Part shown: piece after piece, positions 1-11,502 of the stretch
Layout of the letters: every line of letters starts with the position of its first letter
How positions within the stretch are numbered: the first letter of the stretch is position 1
Source of the DNA: Acanthosepion esculentum
Taxonomy: Eukaryota > Mollusca > Cephalopoda > Sepiida > Sepiidae
NCBI GenBank assembly: GCA_964036315.1
Contig: OZ038488.1
Span: forward strand, 66,729,342 to 66,793,341
Reading direction: 5' to 3'
Length of the DNA stretch: 64,000 nt
Notes under the pieces: generated by a model
What the model was told of the DNA's origin: nothing
The model's database searches: none
What the model saw: only the letters and a program-made list of their open reading frames with translations
Position numbers and translations under genes: made by a program

Positions 1-2339
1 TGGTTTGAAGAAGAATTTAGAAGTTTATAAACTGATTTGTTAAACAATTTAAAAAAAAAAACCTAACAATTGTGTGAAAGTGAAAGAACTTTAAATTTGA
101 AAAAACTTCAATGTTTATTTTAGCATAAAAGTAAACATTGTTATTTACAATCTTTTTTTGTATTTTTTAATACAAACAATTAAAAAGCAGAAGCAAACCT
201 AATTTTCATCTATAATTTATATAATATAAATTATATTAGAAATACGGCTATTTCCCAAAGATGTTGGATTAAAAAGTTATGGCCTATATAATTAAAAGTA
301 GTAAATCAAATTAAATTTGAATATGAGACTTTCCATATAAACTCACAGACATCTGCATGGGGTATAGAATCTTTTTACTTCAAGTGGAACATCATAAATG
401 TTTGAATTTTAGGGTTTACATTTTCTTTTCCTTTCTTTTCAACATGTTGATAGTAGTGTGAGTTAATGTTTATTTTATTGAACTTTGTCCATATTCCATT
501 TCATTTGTTTGATTTAAAGTTTACATTATTCTACAAATTAATTGAACTTATACTAATTATTTTTTCATTTTATCAATGTTTCAACCAATATCTCCAGTTT
601 TCTTCAGGTGTATACTGTAGCTGCTAATCATTCAATGTTCTCCAGTAATCTTTTTTTTAATCTCTTCAATAGAACAATTCACCATTCATAGTATTATGAA
701 ACTGGAAAAAGTCCAACCAGATGGTGGGGTGGGCAATTATGTGTATATTAAGTTTTTGTGTAAATATATATGGAAAGTCATTGTTCAATTTGTCTCTTTC
801 ACACATACACATACACTCTTCCAAATGTTTTCTTTTAACTTGTAAATTACTGTATATGCTGGTGTACAAGGTGACTGGGTGTATAAAACGACCCCTCAAA
901 TTTTCAAATTGAAATGTAGGTTTCAGGCTATATTTGCCATACAAGATGATCCCCCACCAATCATATTTTAAAATATATTGTATTGATTTTTAAAAATAAA
1001 TTCAGTAATCATATACTTTCTTTTCACTCAAAATTCTAATGAAAATATAGTGGAGAGATATTGTCAACTAGCTACCACAATCTACGATACCTTATGAGTG
1101 GGTGGCTGTGTTTTCAGTAGGCTATTATGATAGCCTGAATGACTTTTCCCCACTAACCATCCACTTGTTCCACTGTTCTCAAATGTGATCTTTAAACAGC
1201 TTATTGAGACACACATCTCCCATGTTAACAACTTACCATAAACCACAGGATTTAAGATTCACAATTTATACCTGAAGTATAAGATGGCCCCCTATTTTTT
1301 TTGAGATATTTTTTAAGGTTAAATGGTCGACATATATAGTATTTCCTTGAATGAATGAATTAAATTCATATTCAAACTCACAATTCTATATTGTTTGCAT
1401 TGAGAATTTTTCTGCACCTCTTTCTATGCACACACTAAAATTTATTTCTCTGTAGAACTCTTTATTTATATAATAGGTAATTATCTTGCATTAATAAACA
1501 TAGAGGTGTGAGCAACTTAAGCAATTAATATATACATCTTAGAGGTATACCTATTAAATCTCACAATTGGTTTATCTATACAGTCAAATAAGATTCACTT
1601 TTTGCATTATAGTTCCCTGCAACACCGGAGAAAATCCATTTTGTCTGAAATATGATAAAAGTAACAGTCGAAAATCTTTGTCTAAATAACTAGTGGAAAA
1701 ATGGAAATACTTGTATAATTTTCAAAGTTGTTAGTTTATTCTTTATTTCATCTTAACAAAAAGATGAGGGATGTAAATTTTGTTTTACAATTTTAAAAAT
1801 AATAATAATGCAGACCTGACCAGCAATCTATTATATAATTAACTATTGGTTTTAAATAATTTATTTGAACATATTTTTTTTTTTTTTAAACCTATTAATC
1901 ATGATTTAAAAAAGTCTTATGTGTTTTTAGATATTGTGAATGAAATTATATTTAAGTCTCCAGATCAGATGGGGTTTTACAATCTGAGTTCAAAATTTGG
2001 AATGGTTTCTATTACTAAAACTAATGCAAATGCATATATGTGCCTAGGGTTTTTTACAACAAAAAAGAAAAGCCTTTTGGTTTCATCAAAAAGAATGTAG
2101 TGAGGGTAGTTTTCAAATGTTCATATATTTTAAGAATATGTTCATTAATATATGGTAATCAGGCAGAGAATTTATCAAGCATAACAACACTCTTTCCTTA
2201 AGTTCAGAACAAAGCAGGTGGTTGTTAGACTCAACAAAATGATTTGTTCAAGGTATAGCATCTTCAACATTTTTTTCTTTTAAAGAATATAGCCCATAAC
2301 CATCATGACTATTTTGGGTTTACTTCTGCAGCATTATTG
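1..2339. other. AT-rich DNA, no gene seen
   Basis: No coding exon with recognisable homology, RNA gene or terminal repeat was identified. It contains short A/T homopolymers and small frames without family resemblance. Confidence 0.5.
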
Positions 2340-2515
2340 CCTTTTCTAAACTTATGGTCATCGAAGTTAAGTTGTCGAGTTTAGTCAATACTTGGATGGG
2401 AGGCTGCTTAGGAATATTGGATGCTGTTTGTAATCTCCTACAATCTGAAATATGTTTTGGCTGTAAATAACCCACAAAGGGTTGATAAATCATAAAAAAC
2501 AAATCGATCAACAAT
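2340..2515 (+). repeat. 5S-derived SINE, copy 1 (no tRNA module)
   Basis: 2350-2434 keeps the shape of the 3' two thirds of 5S rRNA: TCGAAGTTAAG, then AGTCAATACTTGGATGGG. The SINE tail (GGCTGTAAATAACC...AAAGGGTTGATAA) follows directly. The middle module found in copies at 25525, 31873 and 54063 is absent, so this is a deleted or ancestral form. Confidence 0.6.
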
Positions 2516-4059
2516 CAATTCTAAATCAGTCTATCTATACTTACTGGATTTTTGAACAAACGGGTTGACCTGATATATCCTTTCAATATTTGTACTTTTG
2601 TTGGAACTTGGCATGCACATTTTGTCCATTTCAATATTTATGCTTTTCTCGGTGTACTCATACCTAAGCATAGGTTACCTAATAGAATTGCTGATAGAAT
2701 TGATATTTGCAACACAGAGAAATTATTACTAAATGCTAATTAATGCTCATGTTCATCATGGCTAATTTCTCTTTTACCAAGATTTTCTTAACAAAAAAAA
2801 CATTTCTAAAATAATTCCATTCACTTGTGAATAAGACCTGAAAGTTTTATTAAAATCTGACAATTATTTCATTTTTGCAAGAATTTTCAAATTAATGTAT
2901 CTTTCACTGCAAAATAGAGGCTAAAATTTGCTATGCTAATTTATAGTACATCTACTGACACAAGAAAAACAAAATTTTTAATAAAATTTTTGAATGTTCT
3001 AAAAAGGATTAAAAAAATTAATTAAATATTCAAAAAAATACTTTGATCTTTCCTCTAAATAATAACAAAGATTTTCATGATAAAACTTTGTTTTCATTAA
3101 GTTTGGAGCATTTTTTTGTCAGTGATGATAAAGTAGCCAAACTGACTACATAATTCAGTAAATATATATACACTTAGAAAATGTTATGCCTCTACAGATC
3201 ATTTTATGTATATATATTTCTGTCTTTCATCTGGACAAAATAGGTTGGAAACATATGTCAGCATTTTCTAGTTGTACAGCCCAACCTGTGTAAAATCTAA
3301 CAAATGCCTATCTTTTTTTTTTTTATTATTATATAATTGATGATGATAATTTATTTGATGCAAATACCACAAGCAAATGTCAACATCATTTATTCACTTA
3401 AAACTAATGTCAGCTGTTGACTTACAATTGTAAATACAAAAAAAAGTAAGGACTTTTTATGAATAAATGTAAAACAAAAGAAATTGTTTTTAAAGATGGG
3501 TTAATGGTAAGATAAGACAATTTTATAAAAGTATGATTTTACATAATGGAAAATAGTTTGTATTCTCTCAGTATTCTAACATTTCCAACACTAGATTAAC
3601 ATAAAGCTGATATTTACAAGCCTAGTGTTGTGTGGCACGTGGACAAATTGGAGGTAGGGATATTTTGTTTGGTTTGTTTACTATTAAATTGGTATTTGAT
3701 ATTCTGACTTTTACCTGCACTCTGACACCAACACCTAGCACAAGTAGAAAATGCACAACTATCATAGTTATGAGGCATAAGATAGTTTGTGAATACTGTT
3801 CATATAAAACTTAAATGTAAATTCACTTTGAAATAAAATTGAATCCATTAGCTTCAAAAGTTTAATATAACTAGGAAAGGAAAAGATTAGCATATAAAAA
3901 AAATTCATTTCCTCTCCAGATTTACTTAGACTCACAAGAATCAAGTACTGAAATATACTTTGTTGAAAATTGGCAGAAAAAGCTTCTATTTAGGAGCCAA
4001 TAATTTCAATAAATTTCAACCTGTAAGAGTTATTTCCCTTCCCAACAAAATACCATAAT
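2516..4059. other. AT-rich DNA, no gene seen
   Basis: Homopolymer runs and a short TA stretch near 3163. No exon, transposase or SINE signature recognised. Confidence 0.45.
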
Positions 4060-4500
4060 ATATATAACCATCATTAAGTCTGACATGCTATGACCATTCA
4101 GCCACAGAAGTTTGGGTTAGCAAAACTAGAATTACTGCTTTTTAAACCCACACCTTCACCAATTTTTCCTGCTCTGAAATTGTGACCTAATGTAAACAAT
4201 AACATATGAAATGGATTAAATTCAACAAATATTTTAATATATTCTCTGTTTATATGTTTTTTTATGGATACACTTATTTGAGTAACGCTCTGTTTTTTAA
4301 TTAAACAGTATTAATTACATTTACTGGCCTGAATGTTAGAAATTTTGTAGAAAATATGTATTCTTCAACAGGAATCAAACCCATACAGAACTATCATTAA
4401 TCCTGACATTCTATGGCCATTCAGCCACAGACAACTCCCAGTTAGCAATGCTCGAATTACTGCTTTTAAATACACACCTTTGCTAGTCATTCTCAATCTA
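4060..4500 (-). repeat. Two tRNA-like SINE heads in direct repeat
   Basis: 4066-4165 and 4390-4485 are diverged direct copies (shared CATTCAGCCACAGA and GAATTACTGCTTTTAAA). On the - strand they begin GGCTGAATGG and the second carries a B-box-like GGGTTTGATTCC, as in tRNA-derived SINEs. A + strand relative starts at 28241. Confidence 0.55.
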
Positions 4501-4629
4501 TCATATCTGCACTTATCAAATCAGGCTTAAATTAAAAAACAGAGCATTTACTCAAATAAGTGTATCCATAAAAAAAAAAAAAGTATAAACAGAAAATATA
4601 TTCAAATATTTGTCAGATTTAATCCATTT
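4209..4629. repeat. Fold-back (inverted repeat) with ~95-bp arms
   Basis: Arm 4209-4303 is the reverse complement of arm 4529-4629 with few mismatches (e.g. GGATACACTTATTTGAGTAA against its complement in the right arm). The second SINE head lies in the spacer. No coding capacity. It could be a MITE or a head-to-head retroelement pair. Confidence 0.7.
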
Positions 4630-4728
4630 CCTATAATATATTGTCATTGTGATTTCAAAGAAGATATGATACATTGAGAAAAATCAGCAACAATGTGTGT
4701 TTAAAATCACACACATATATTAAATGCA

Positions 4729-4858
4729 AATGTCACACTTTATCGACTTTACTCCCAGAATGTGTTTAATTTGATCATGGAGTTGGCCTGATTCCAAAAT
4801 GGTATGATATATTGGGCTATGGCCTCCAGGAGTAAGGTTGAAAAAGTGTGACACATTG
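4729..4858. mobile_element. Small MITE-like element with ~28-bp inverted ends
   Basis: The left end AATGTCACACTTTATCGACT is mirrored by the right end AAAAAGTGTGACACATT; between them is about 75 bp of noncoding DNA. Too short to code; mobilising family unknown. Confidence 0.5.
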
Positions 4859-5161
4859 ACACACTGTCATTCATATTTGTTATATAGATTATAAAATGTA
4901 TTGATAATTATATAAAAACACATTTCCCCACAGATATAAAAATGCTCTGAAAGAAATATCAAACTACAGAAACTTTCATATATCCCTCTCTGACAAAGGC
5001 AGTAAAATTATTAATATGAACAAACACATTTATCTGTAAAAAATAAAACACCACCTAGATGACGATAATATCTATGTAAAAATAAATGAACACAAAGTCA
5101 TAAAAGTCACAAAAATTTTAAATTGAACCAAGAGATTATTAAAAAAGAAAAAGTGAAAATA

Positions 5162-5167
<6 letters not shown>

Positions 5168-5207
<40 letters not shown>
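5168..5207. repeat. (TA)n microsatellite
   Basis: About 20 uninterrupted TA units. 4860-5900 around it holds no recognisable gene; small overlapping frames at 5458-5730 have no family resemblance. Confidence 0.9.
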
Positions 5208-5209
<2 letters not shown>

Positions 5210-5903
5210 CATACATACTGCTGTAAAAATATTAAGCTGAATATTACTTGGCATCATTAAAAAACTGATAGTAAAAAAAAATGAAAGAAGAAAACAACCA
5301 GTTTTGCTCCTGCTATTCAAAGTTTTTAATTGGGAGAAAAAGAATAAAAAATACAATAAATCTAAATTATTGAATGATTGATGAGAGGATAGAAAAGGGA
5401 GAAAAAAAAAGAGGGTGGGAGTACTAGAGACTAATCATAGCAAGCCCCAGCAAACAATCACACTGAATTGGTTTGCAAGACTTGATATACAATGGCTCTA
5501 GTACTTTTAGATGAAATAAAGTGTGACTGGAATAAAACAATAATCCAATCAACACTGAATTCAGCAGCGCATTTACTGTTCTTTAAAAGGTGCTCACAAA
5601 TTGAGGATCTGAAGGTATTTGGGATTAGTTCATTTGAAACTAAAGTGTGTTTCCTAATTTTATTTGGCACATGTTTTTTATTCTTGGATCTAGTTGCTGG
5701 GTAGTACTCTCTATGTAACTGACTCCGCAACCATAATTGTATTTATACACAACAGAATTAATTTGATGTGGGAGGAGAACATCCTTATGGATAGATGACA
5801 GGATAGGCCTGGTATTGAACACTACACAAACCTCAGCCAAAAAATAACAGTCATGGGCACTAGACGAAATTTACCTGGAAAGGTTTTCACATTCAGCTTT
5901 AAT

Positions 5904-5962
<59 letters not shown>

Positions 5963-6007
5963 AGCCCTTCAACCCATAAATATAGCATACCATAAAACTA
6001 TATTTAC

Positions 6008-6055
<48 letters not shown>

Positions 6056-6060
6056 TATAT
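5904..6060. repeat. (GT)n(TA)n and (TA)n microsatellites
   Basis: GT units from 5904 run into TA units up to 5960. A second TA tract at 6018-6051 follows a 55-bp spacer. TA/GT-rich DNA to about 6500 yields spurious frames only. Confidence 0.9.
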
Positions 6061-7074
6061 ATGTGTGTTTGGAATTTTTGTTTTTATATATTAGATAGTG
6101 TTATTTTTTATATGTATATATCTGTTTTAATGTCCTTTCTTTCACTATTGTTTGTTTATCTGGCCTATTAGACCATTTTTATCTATGTATATTTGCCCAT
6201 ATAAGTTATATTTTAATAAGTGGTTAGAATTCGTTTAATAACACTTTCAATCTTGAATATTTCTTGATTGTTTTATCGGAGTGTCTATGTCAATGTATGT
6301 GGGTGTATGTACGTGTCTTTATCGGTGTCTATGTGTATGGTAACTTGCGTGCATATTTAATTGTGTATGTGTTTTTTTTGTTTTTTTTTGTAAAGGGTTG
6401 TGGAGATATTTCCTGTCTTGTCACTTTTTGTGTGTGTATATATCTAAATATGTCTGCCTGCTTATGTATTATAATCTGATTGTGTATGTATTGTCTTTCG
6501 CCATATATGTCATCATCCCCTGCCTCTGGTTAGAATTCAAATGTATCCATGTTGTCATGAAGTTAAGAGCAGTCGATCTTAACATTTATTCCAACTTAAT
6601 TTCAATAAAAACAAAATAAATAGAATAACATATGTATTTTTTCTTTTTTCCTTAGTAATTTTATAATTTTAAACTTAATAGAGTTTAAATTTAGATTTTA
6701 AAATGGGTAATTTTTAATTTCAACTTTTATCGTATAATTTAATACTTATTAGTTAGAATAAATTCTATTTTGGTATAACCCCAAATTTAAAGCATTTAAC
6801 AGTTATTATAACCTTGTTTCGTTGTCAAGCTTTTTGAATTCCCGTATACTTGTATTTTGATTGGTCATTCCAGCTTATGTAGCAGCATTTCCCCCTTGCA
6901 AGGGGTGGTTAATTAATTTGAATCTTTTAAAACCCTTTATTCTACATTCAACATCATCACTTGATAAGACACAAGAGGCGTTGAAACAAAATGGCTATTT
7001 TTGTAGTGATTTTATAACATATTTATGTTATAATTTTCAAATAAATGATTATTATATATAAATGATATTATAAA
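6061..7074. other. AT-rich DNA, no gene seen
   Basis: Low-complexity T/G-rich stretch followed by AT-rich DNA. 6780-7070 reads like a piece of a dispersed repeat, but I could not assign it to a family. Confidence 0.4.
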
Positions 7075-7400
7075 TAAATGAGTCCCCTTCTGAAGCTACA
7101 AACTTTATCCAGCATTGTTTCTATGGATGGAAGCATTCCTTGAACTCAGGCGAGCAGCTGCCTCATTGCATTCTCTAGGATTGCCTCAATGTCTTGAAAT
7201 CTTGTACCTTTCAAGTGAGATTTGATTTTTGAAGAGGAGAAAGCTGCAAGGGTTGAGATCTGGGGAATGCAGTTGTTGTCAGACCTGGGGAATGTAGTGC
7301 TTGGCCAAAAACTGCTGCACAAGCCATGGCCACCAATGAAACCTTTGTGGTTTGGTGAGAAGACTGCACTCTACGCACTTTCCTTCCGAGCACTGTTATA
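7075..7400 (-). pseudogene. Mariner-type transposase C-terminus, decayed
   Basis: On the - strand, with frame changes, the text reads DLNPCSFLLFKNQ, then KSHLKGTRFQDIEAILENAM and RQLLA. This matches the end of mariner-family transposases (SPDLNPCDFFLFPKLKSHLKG...RFQDIEEIQENATRQL). The catalytic core upstream is not recognisable. Stops and shifts make it nonfunctional. It is more GC-rich than its flanks and borders the CpG block. Confidence 0.65.
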
Positions 7401-7589
7401 AACAGTGGAAGTGAGCGAGGACATTATAACTTAATGTGCATGAACAACAGAGTTCAAGATCAATCTGTGTCAAGTGGCTTCACTTTACGTACTTCAGCTC
7501 TGTTATCTTAGAACAGTCCCGATACTTTTTGATTAGACCTGAGATATATATATATATATAATAGCAGGCATTGTAGAAAAAAAAGTGAC

Positions 7590-7943
7590 GAGAGAGGGGT
7601 CAGAGAGTGCAGTGCGCCATTTGCCGGCAAACCAGCTGTGATTCTTCGCCGTCGGTCGCCTCAAAGAAATGAATTGCGAGACTCCTTTTCTCGGCTGTTA
7701 CACCTGGCAATCGTGAAACGGACATCCAAATCAGATGTGCCTACCTCAACTGTCTCTTTGTTCGCCAGTCAATTCGCACGTCCAACTCTGTTGCACGAAG
7801 CTCACCAAATGATTCGCCGTCTGTCTACTGCTGGCGCCTCGCCTTTTTATGCTAGTCCGACACTGCTGAAATTTGCATGTGTACTGGTATAATCTCGTTT
7901 TGGACGAGACTGGCGTGCATAAATTGCATCTTCGACAGCGGCC
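7590..7943 (+). promoter_or_regulatory. CpG-rich block, possible internal promoter/5' UTR
   Basis: From about 7590 to 8004 the sequence is markedly richer in G+C and in CpG (roughly 30 CpG in about 430 bases by eye) than the AT-rich, CpG-poor DNA around it. It ends at a Kozak-like ATG (GCGGCCATG) at 7944 and a strong donor after 8004. An 84-codon reading frame runs through it (7638-7892), but its product resembles nothing I know. The simplest reading is a promoter with 5' untranslated sequence for a short ASPSCR1 transcript. A young, not yet CpG-depleted transposon is the main alternative; a mariner fragment lies directly upstream. Confidence 0.4.
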
Positions 7944-8004
7944 ATGTTTCTTTTCGGCGTTATCGTACACGGCAGACACATTCTCACGCGTTTCGAGCTC
8001 CGAG
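7944..8004 (+). CDS. ASPSCR1: Candidate alternative first coding exon of ASPSCR1
   Basis: Seen: ATG in the context GCGGCCATG, 20 codons (MFLFGVIVHGRHILTRFELR) and one extra G, then donor GAG|GTAAGT. The next exon (8703) needs exactly one preceding base, and the joined codon is GAA (Glu), which continues as E-PSDEFFELT. Vertebrate TUG also has an acidic residue just before this segment. An in-frame TAA lies eight codons upstream of the ATG, so this fits a start exon better than an internal one. The peptide does not resemble the TUG N-terminus. If used, the product would lack the ubiquitin-like domains and consist of a short hydrophobic leader plus the UBX region. The phase match alone has a one-in-three chance of being accidental. 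Could instead be a noncoding exon or a coincidental frame. Confidence 0.4.
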
Positions 8005-8702
8005 GTAAGTCATCACAAGCATGGTTCTGTTTTCCCTTTTTAAGGAAAACACATCCTCTTCACTCAGATTATTTTCTTGAAAGCTTCATATCTACTCAGT
8101 TTTATATCCAACATGTAAACAAAGGAATTTCTTAAAAGGTAATGGATTTATTTTTAATCTGACATTGAAGCAGCTCCATCTGATGTGTAGCAGCCTTACT
8201 CCATTTTTGGTTTAATCTGACTCTTGTAAAGATGAAGCATAGCAAGAGTAGGATACTTTCTTGAGCGATAGAATAATGGGGTCTGATCAATGATGATGAA
8301 ATGATACTTGCTTGATTTTTATGGTATTGAGAGTTCAAGCCAGTTTTTTTTCTTTTTGAGCTGTTAAAGCTAGGTCAGAGGAGAGATCAGTATCAAATTT
8401 TTAAAAAATGTTGAAAGGCAAATGTTTGCTATTTTGTTATATTTCTTCTATTGGTGTTATTTTATTCAGCCCAGAGCAAAAAAAATTTGAGAGAGTTTTG
8501 CTTGCTTTTTCAAGACAGGCAAAGATTGGAAGATTTGTTCAGTATAAACTTCTCCCTTTGGTTTTATTGCCAATTACCCTTGTGCTGGATTAAGCTAAGT
8601 TTGATAAATATCAAATTCAGATTAGCTTGTCTTTGCTCTATATTGATATTATTAAGATTATCCTGATGTTCTTGGATTAAACACTGATATTTTTCTTTTC
8701 AG

Positions 8703-8775
8703 AACCTTCTGATGAATTTTTTGAACTTACCAAAGCCGATTTAATGTGCATGATGTCAGACCTTCGTAAAAAATT
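8703..8775 (+). CDS. ASPSCR1: ASPSCR1 exon: DEFFELT helix segment
   Basis: Acceptor TTTTCTTTTCAG at 8691-8702, donor TT|GTGAGT at 8776; phase 1 in, phase 2 out. It encodes PSDEFFELTKADLMCMMSDL followed by RKK, with the next Leu codon split across the intron. Vertebrate TUG has LPDEFFELTVDDVRRRLAQL at the same place, just before the UBX domain. The segment is helical, charged and the most conserved part outside the UBX fold. The exon is 73 nt and the next intron is 632 nt. Confidence 0.9.
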
Positions 8776-8930
8776 GTGAGTTGATATAAACATTGCTTTT
8801 TTCATCATCAAAAGTTTTTCATCATTTATTTAGGTTTGATTACTTAAATTTATCTCAATGGAATAAAGCAGTCACTTAATTACACCAGTAAACATTGGCT
8901 TTTTGACTTAAGGACTACCATCCAAATAGC

Positions 8931-9221
8931 AGAAACCACATCACTTGAAGACTACTAACAGCAGCAACAACTAAAATGCAACAAGTAACCTGAAGAGAAA
9001 ATAAAGACATAATTCAGATACTGACATTCCACACTACTCCAAACAAAAGGTGAGGAAGGAAACCCTAATCAATATTGGAAAGAGCAATAACAGCTACTGG
9101 GCTTGAAAAACCTATATTTTCCTGAAAAATTATTTTAAGAGAAAGATTTTATGAATTTTAACCAAAATCAGTGATGGCTGCTCGAACAATGAATACCAAA
9201 TGTTTCCTTATAGGGAAACGG
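8931..9221 (+). repeat. Dispersed repeat family A, copy 1
   Basis: About 290 bp in the intron between the first two supported exons. It repeats at 31470-31773 (both hold GAAACCACATCACTTGA near the start and CCTGAAAAATTATTTTAAGA further on) and in part at 34855-34975. No protein or tRNA/5S signature. It ends near TTTCCTTATAGGGAAA, which is a small palindrome. Confidence 0.75.
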
Positions 9222-9407
9222 CTAATTACACTTACCATTACACATTTGTACCTAAATTAACCTCTATGAAATGTTTATAAATTTTATATTTTGATGCTAA
9301 TTTTGGAAAATGTTAATTTATATTATCAAAGCTTCTGGAAAATTCTTTAACTTTAACATAACCTTAATAATTTCCTGAATTTCTTTTTCTTGTTCTCTAT
9401 TAAAAAG

Positions 9408-9556
9408 GCGGGATGTTGAGGAGCAGCCTTTGATAACCAAATCTCTGCGAGAATCAATGAAGAATGAGAGGTACTGTAAATACGAGCAAGTTGTAATTCG
9501 TGTGCAGTTTCCAAATTATTTAGTACTCCAAGGATTCTTCAAACCTAAAGAAACAG
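9408..9556 (+). CDS. ASPSCR1: ASPSCR1 exon: linker and first UBX strands
   Basis: Acceptor ends CTATTAAAAAG at 9407; donor ACAG|GTATTA at 9557; phase 2 in, phase 1 out; 149 nt. It encodes RDVEEQPLITKSLRESMKNE, then RYCKYEQVVIRVQFPNYLVL, then QGFFKPKET. This follows the vertebrate TUG order: an EEAPLVTKAFRE-like helix, an RYPKVALRVLFPD-like first beta strand, and YVLQGFFRPSET, the hairpin of the UBX beta-grasp fold. Reading continues past the donor to a stop, so the intron boundary is set by the phase of the next exon. This is the largest and best conserved exon in the window. Confidence 0.93.
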
Positions 9557-9714
9557 GTATTATTATTGTTTCATCATCTTTTTTAACATTTAATTATTGT
9601 TGTATGATGAAATGCAGGGGATTTATGTTAATAACATAGCAAGACTATAGCAGGATGTTATTTTAATATCTTACTTTCCAAAATTGTTCAGACTATTGAA
9701 CTAGTTTGTTTGGC

Positions 9715-10612
9715 TGTTGAAACAGCGGTTCTTCTACAATCATCAAAGTTAAGCAATGTTGAACCAGGCCACTGCTTTGATAGGTGACTGCTTGGGGATA
9801 CCAAGTGCCGTAAGCTTGTATATGTGGATGGTGTAGTGGAGATTGGGAAGCTGGGTTCAGTATATCATTATCTCCACCTGCACAGAGCATATCCCCAAGA
9901 TAACAGAAACATTGCTCAATATCCATTTTTGAATCGTCCAAAGTGATGTGCATATTGGGCCTGTTATCAATAGGGTGCACTTTGCCATGGCATCTAGGGC
10001 AGATGTAATCTGGTAGTTCTGTTAACCTACTGCATTTCTTGTGCACACAAGTGTTGTACTTAGAGCACAAGATTGAATACAAACTCACTCCTGTTGTAAC
10101 CTAGGGAAGGTTACTGAATAGAATAATCACACAGAGGTTGGTAATGAACGATAATACTTAAGACAAGAACAACACATATAAAATTCGCCAGTGGCACGTA
10201 GAAGTAGTAGTCAACTGCTAGAAGTGAGTCAAGTGAATTCCACAATGAATCTCAAACTCTAGACCAACATAATGGTTATAATGGTGAGCTCATAACCTCC
10301 ACCTGCACAGAGCATATCCCCAAGATAACAAAAACAGGCCTCAATATCCACTTTTGAAACATCCAACAAAAACTTCAGTAGTGATCCTGCCATCAATAGG
10401 GCGCACTTCGCCACGGCAGATGTAATCTGGTAGTCCTGTTAGCCTACCGGTGATGCCATTTGCATTTCTTGTGCACCCAGGTACATTCACTTATGGGTTA
10501 ATTAGTAGAACTTGTATCAGTAAATCATTATTATCTCACAAAATCTTTTACTGCCTAAAAATATGTTCTGGCTTTAAATAATCTGCAAATTTTTGTTGTT
10601 CAAGAAAAATAA
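9715..10612 (+). repeat. 5S-derived SINE, copy 2, split by LINE fragments
   Basis: 9715-9818 resembles 5S rRNA (CATCAAAGTTAAGCAATGTT, then GATAGGTGACTGCTTGGG, then CCAAGTGCCGTAAGC). The tRNA-like module begins (GGATGGTGTAGTGGAGA) and breaks off near 9865. The same SINE resumes at about 10483 (ATTCACTTATGGGTTAATT...GGCTTTAAATAA). The intervening DNA is LINE sequence, so the SINE was hit by a later insertion or rearrangement. Confidence 0.7.
9866..10482 (-). pseudogene. Two tandem LINE ORF fragments
   Basis: On the - strand, 10088-9870 reads ILCSKYNTCVHKKCSRLTEL, PDYICPRC and FCYLGDMLCAGGD. This is a zinc-knuckle-like C-x2-C...H-x3-C segment and the FCYLGDML motif typical of LINE proteins next to the reverse transcriptase. 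A second, more damaged copy of the same segment lies at 10290-10482 on the same strand. Each is only a short piece of a LINE ORF. The duplication suggests a tandem rearrangement or two nearby insertions. Confidence 0.65.
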
Positions 10613-10850
10613 TTTCTGTTTGAATTTCTGGGGTGAGGAGTTATCATTATTTACACTATTTATATTTGGACTATTGTCCTCATCTTTGTTGTTGTTATCA
10701 TAGCGTTATGGCTGTTATGCCCTCTGGACTTCATCAGGTGTATATCGAACTGGATAAACTACAGGGAATTCTAAACTGAACCCTTTATTTAATCTATGAG
10801 AGTAGACTGTTCTTATTCCACTATGTTTTTAAAAAAAAATGAAAAATCCA
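10613..10850 (-). repeat. Dispersed family B (ribozyme-like core), copy 1
   Basis: Shares text with 61748-61960 and 58690-58850 (AATTTCTGGGGTGAGGAGTT; TTTGTTGTTGTTATCA; CTTCATCAGGTGTATAT). On the - strand it carries CCTGATGAAGTCC followed by a GGGC-type stem partner, which resembles the conserved core of minimal hammerhead ribozymes carried by Penelope-like elements. The match is partial. Confidence 0.5.
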
Positions 10851-11502
10851 GAAAAATGCTTTTAATCTGATATTTATTGAGGCCTAAGTTAACTAATGTA
10901 ACAGAACTGTTTATACAATATTATTTTCAGTCTAGTTTGCTTTTCATCTTATTTTTGTTGCTTTTATCACAACACTCAGCTTGTTTTACATTCTTTGAAT
11001 ATTTGTAAGCAGCATAGGTAGAAAATAAAATAAGTAGCTTCACCAAAATTTGAAATTGTGTATGCTTCAGAGCCAGTCAGACATGAATGATACCATTCCA
11101 ATTTGTCCATAGAGACACATCAGCAAGTGAAATTCAAATTTAATTTTATTGCTACATTCTTCCTTATCTATTTTCTTCATGTTATATTGCTTGTTTACAC
11201 ATAGTAGTATTAGTGGTAAACTTAATGGTTGTTTGAAATCTTTGTTCAAATCAGTAAAGCATCGTCCATGTCAGATCTTGCAAGGATATGGGATATGACT
11301 TCAGATCACATTGGGAACAGTTTCTTTATTTTCTGATCCATGCTGCTTGCTTAATGGTCACAGAATCTAAGTATTATGATTAAAAACAATAAGATAAAAG
11401 AAACCTAATAAATAAAAAAAAAAACACTTCATCTTAGAAAATTAGACAAGCCTGTTATGTTCGTTCATATATTTTATTGCATTTTTTTATATTTTTCTTT
11501 AG

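Noticed and set aside
3632..3814. 60-codon + strand frame as a TUG 5' exon
   Set aside because: No resemblance to the TUG ubiquitin-like region and no phased splice sites.
7638..7892. 84-codon frame in the CpG-rich block
   Set aside because: No similarity recognised and an overlapping - strand frame is equally open; better explained as GC-rich 5' UTR or repeat.
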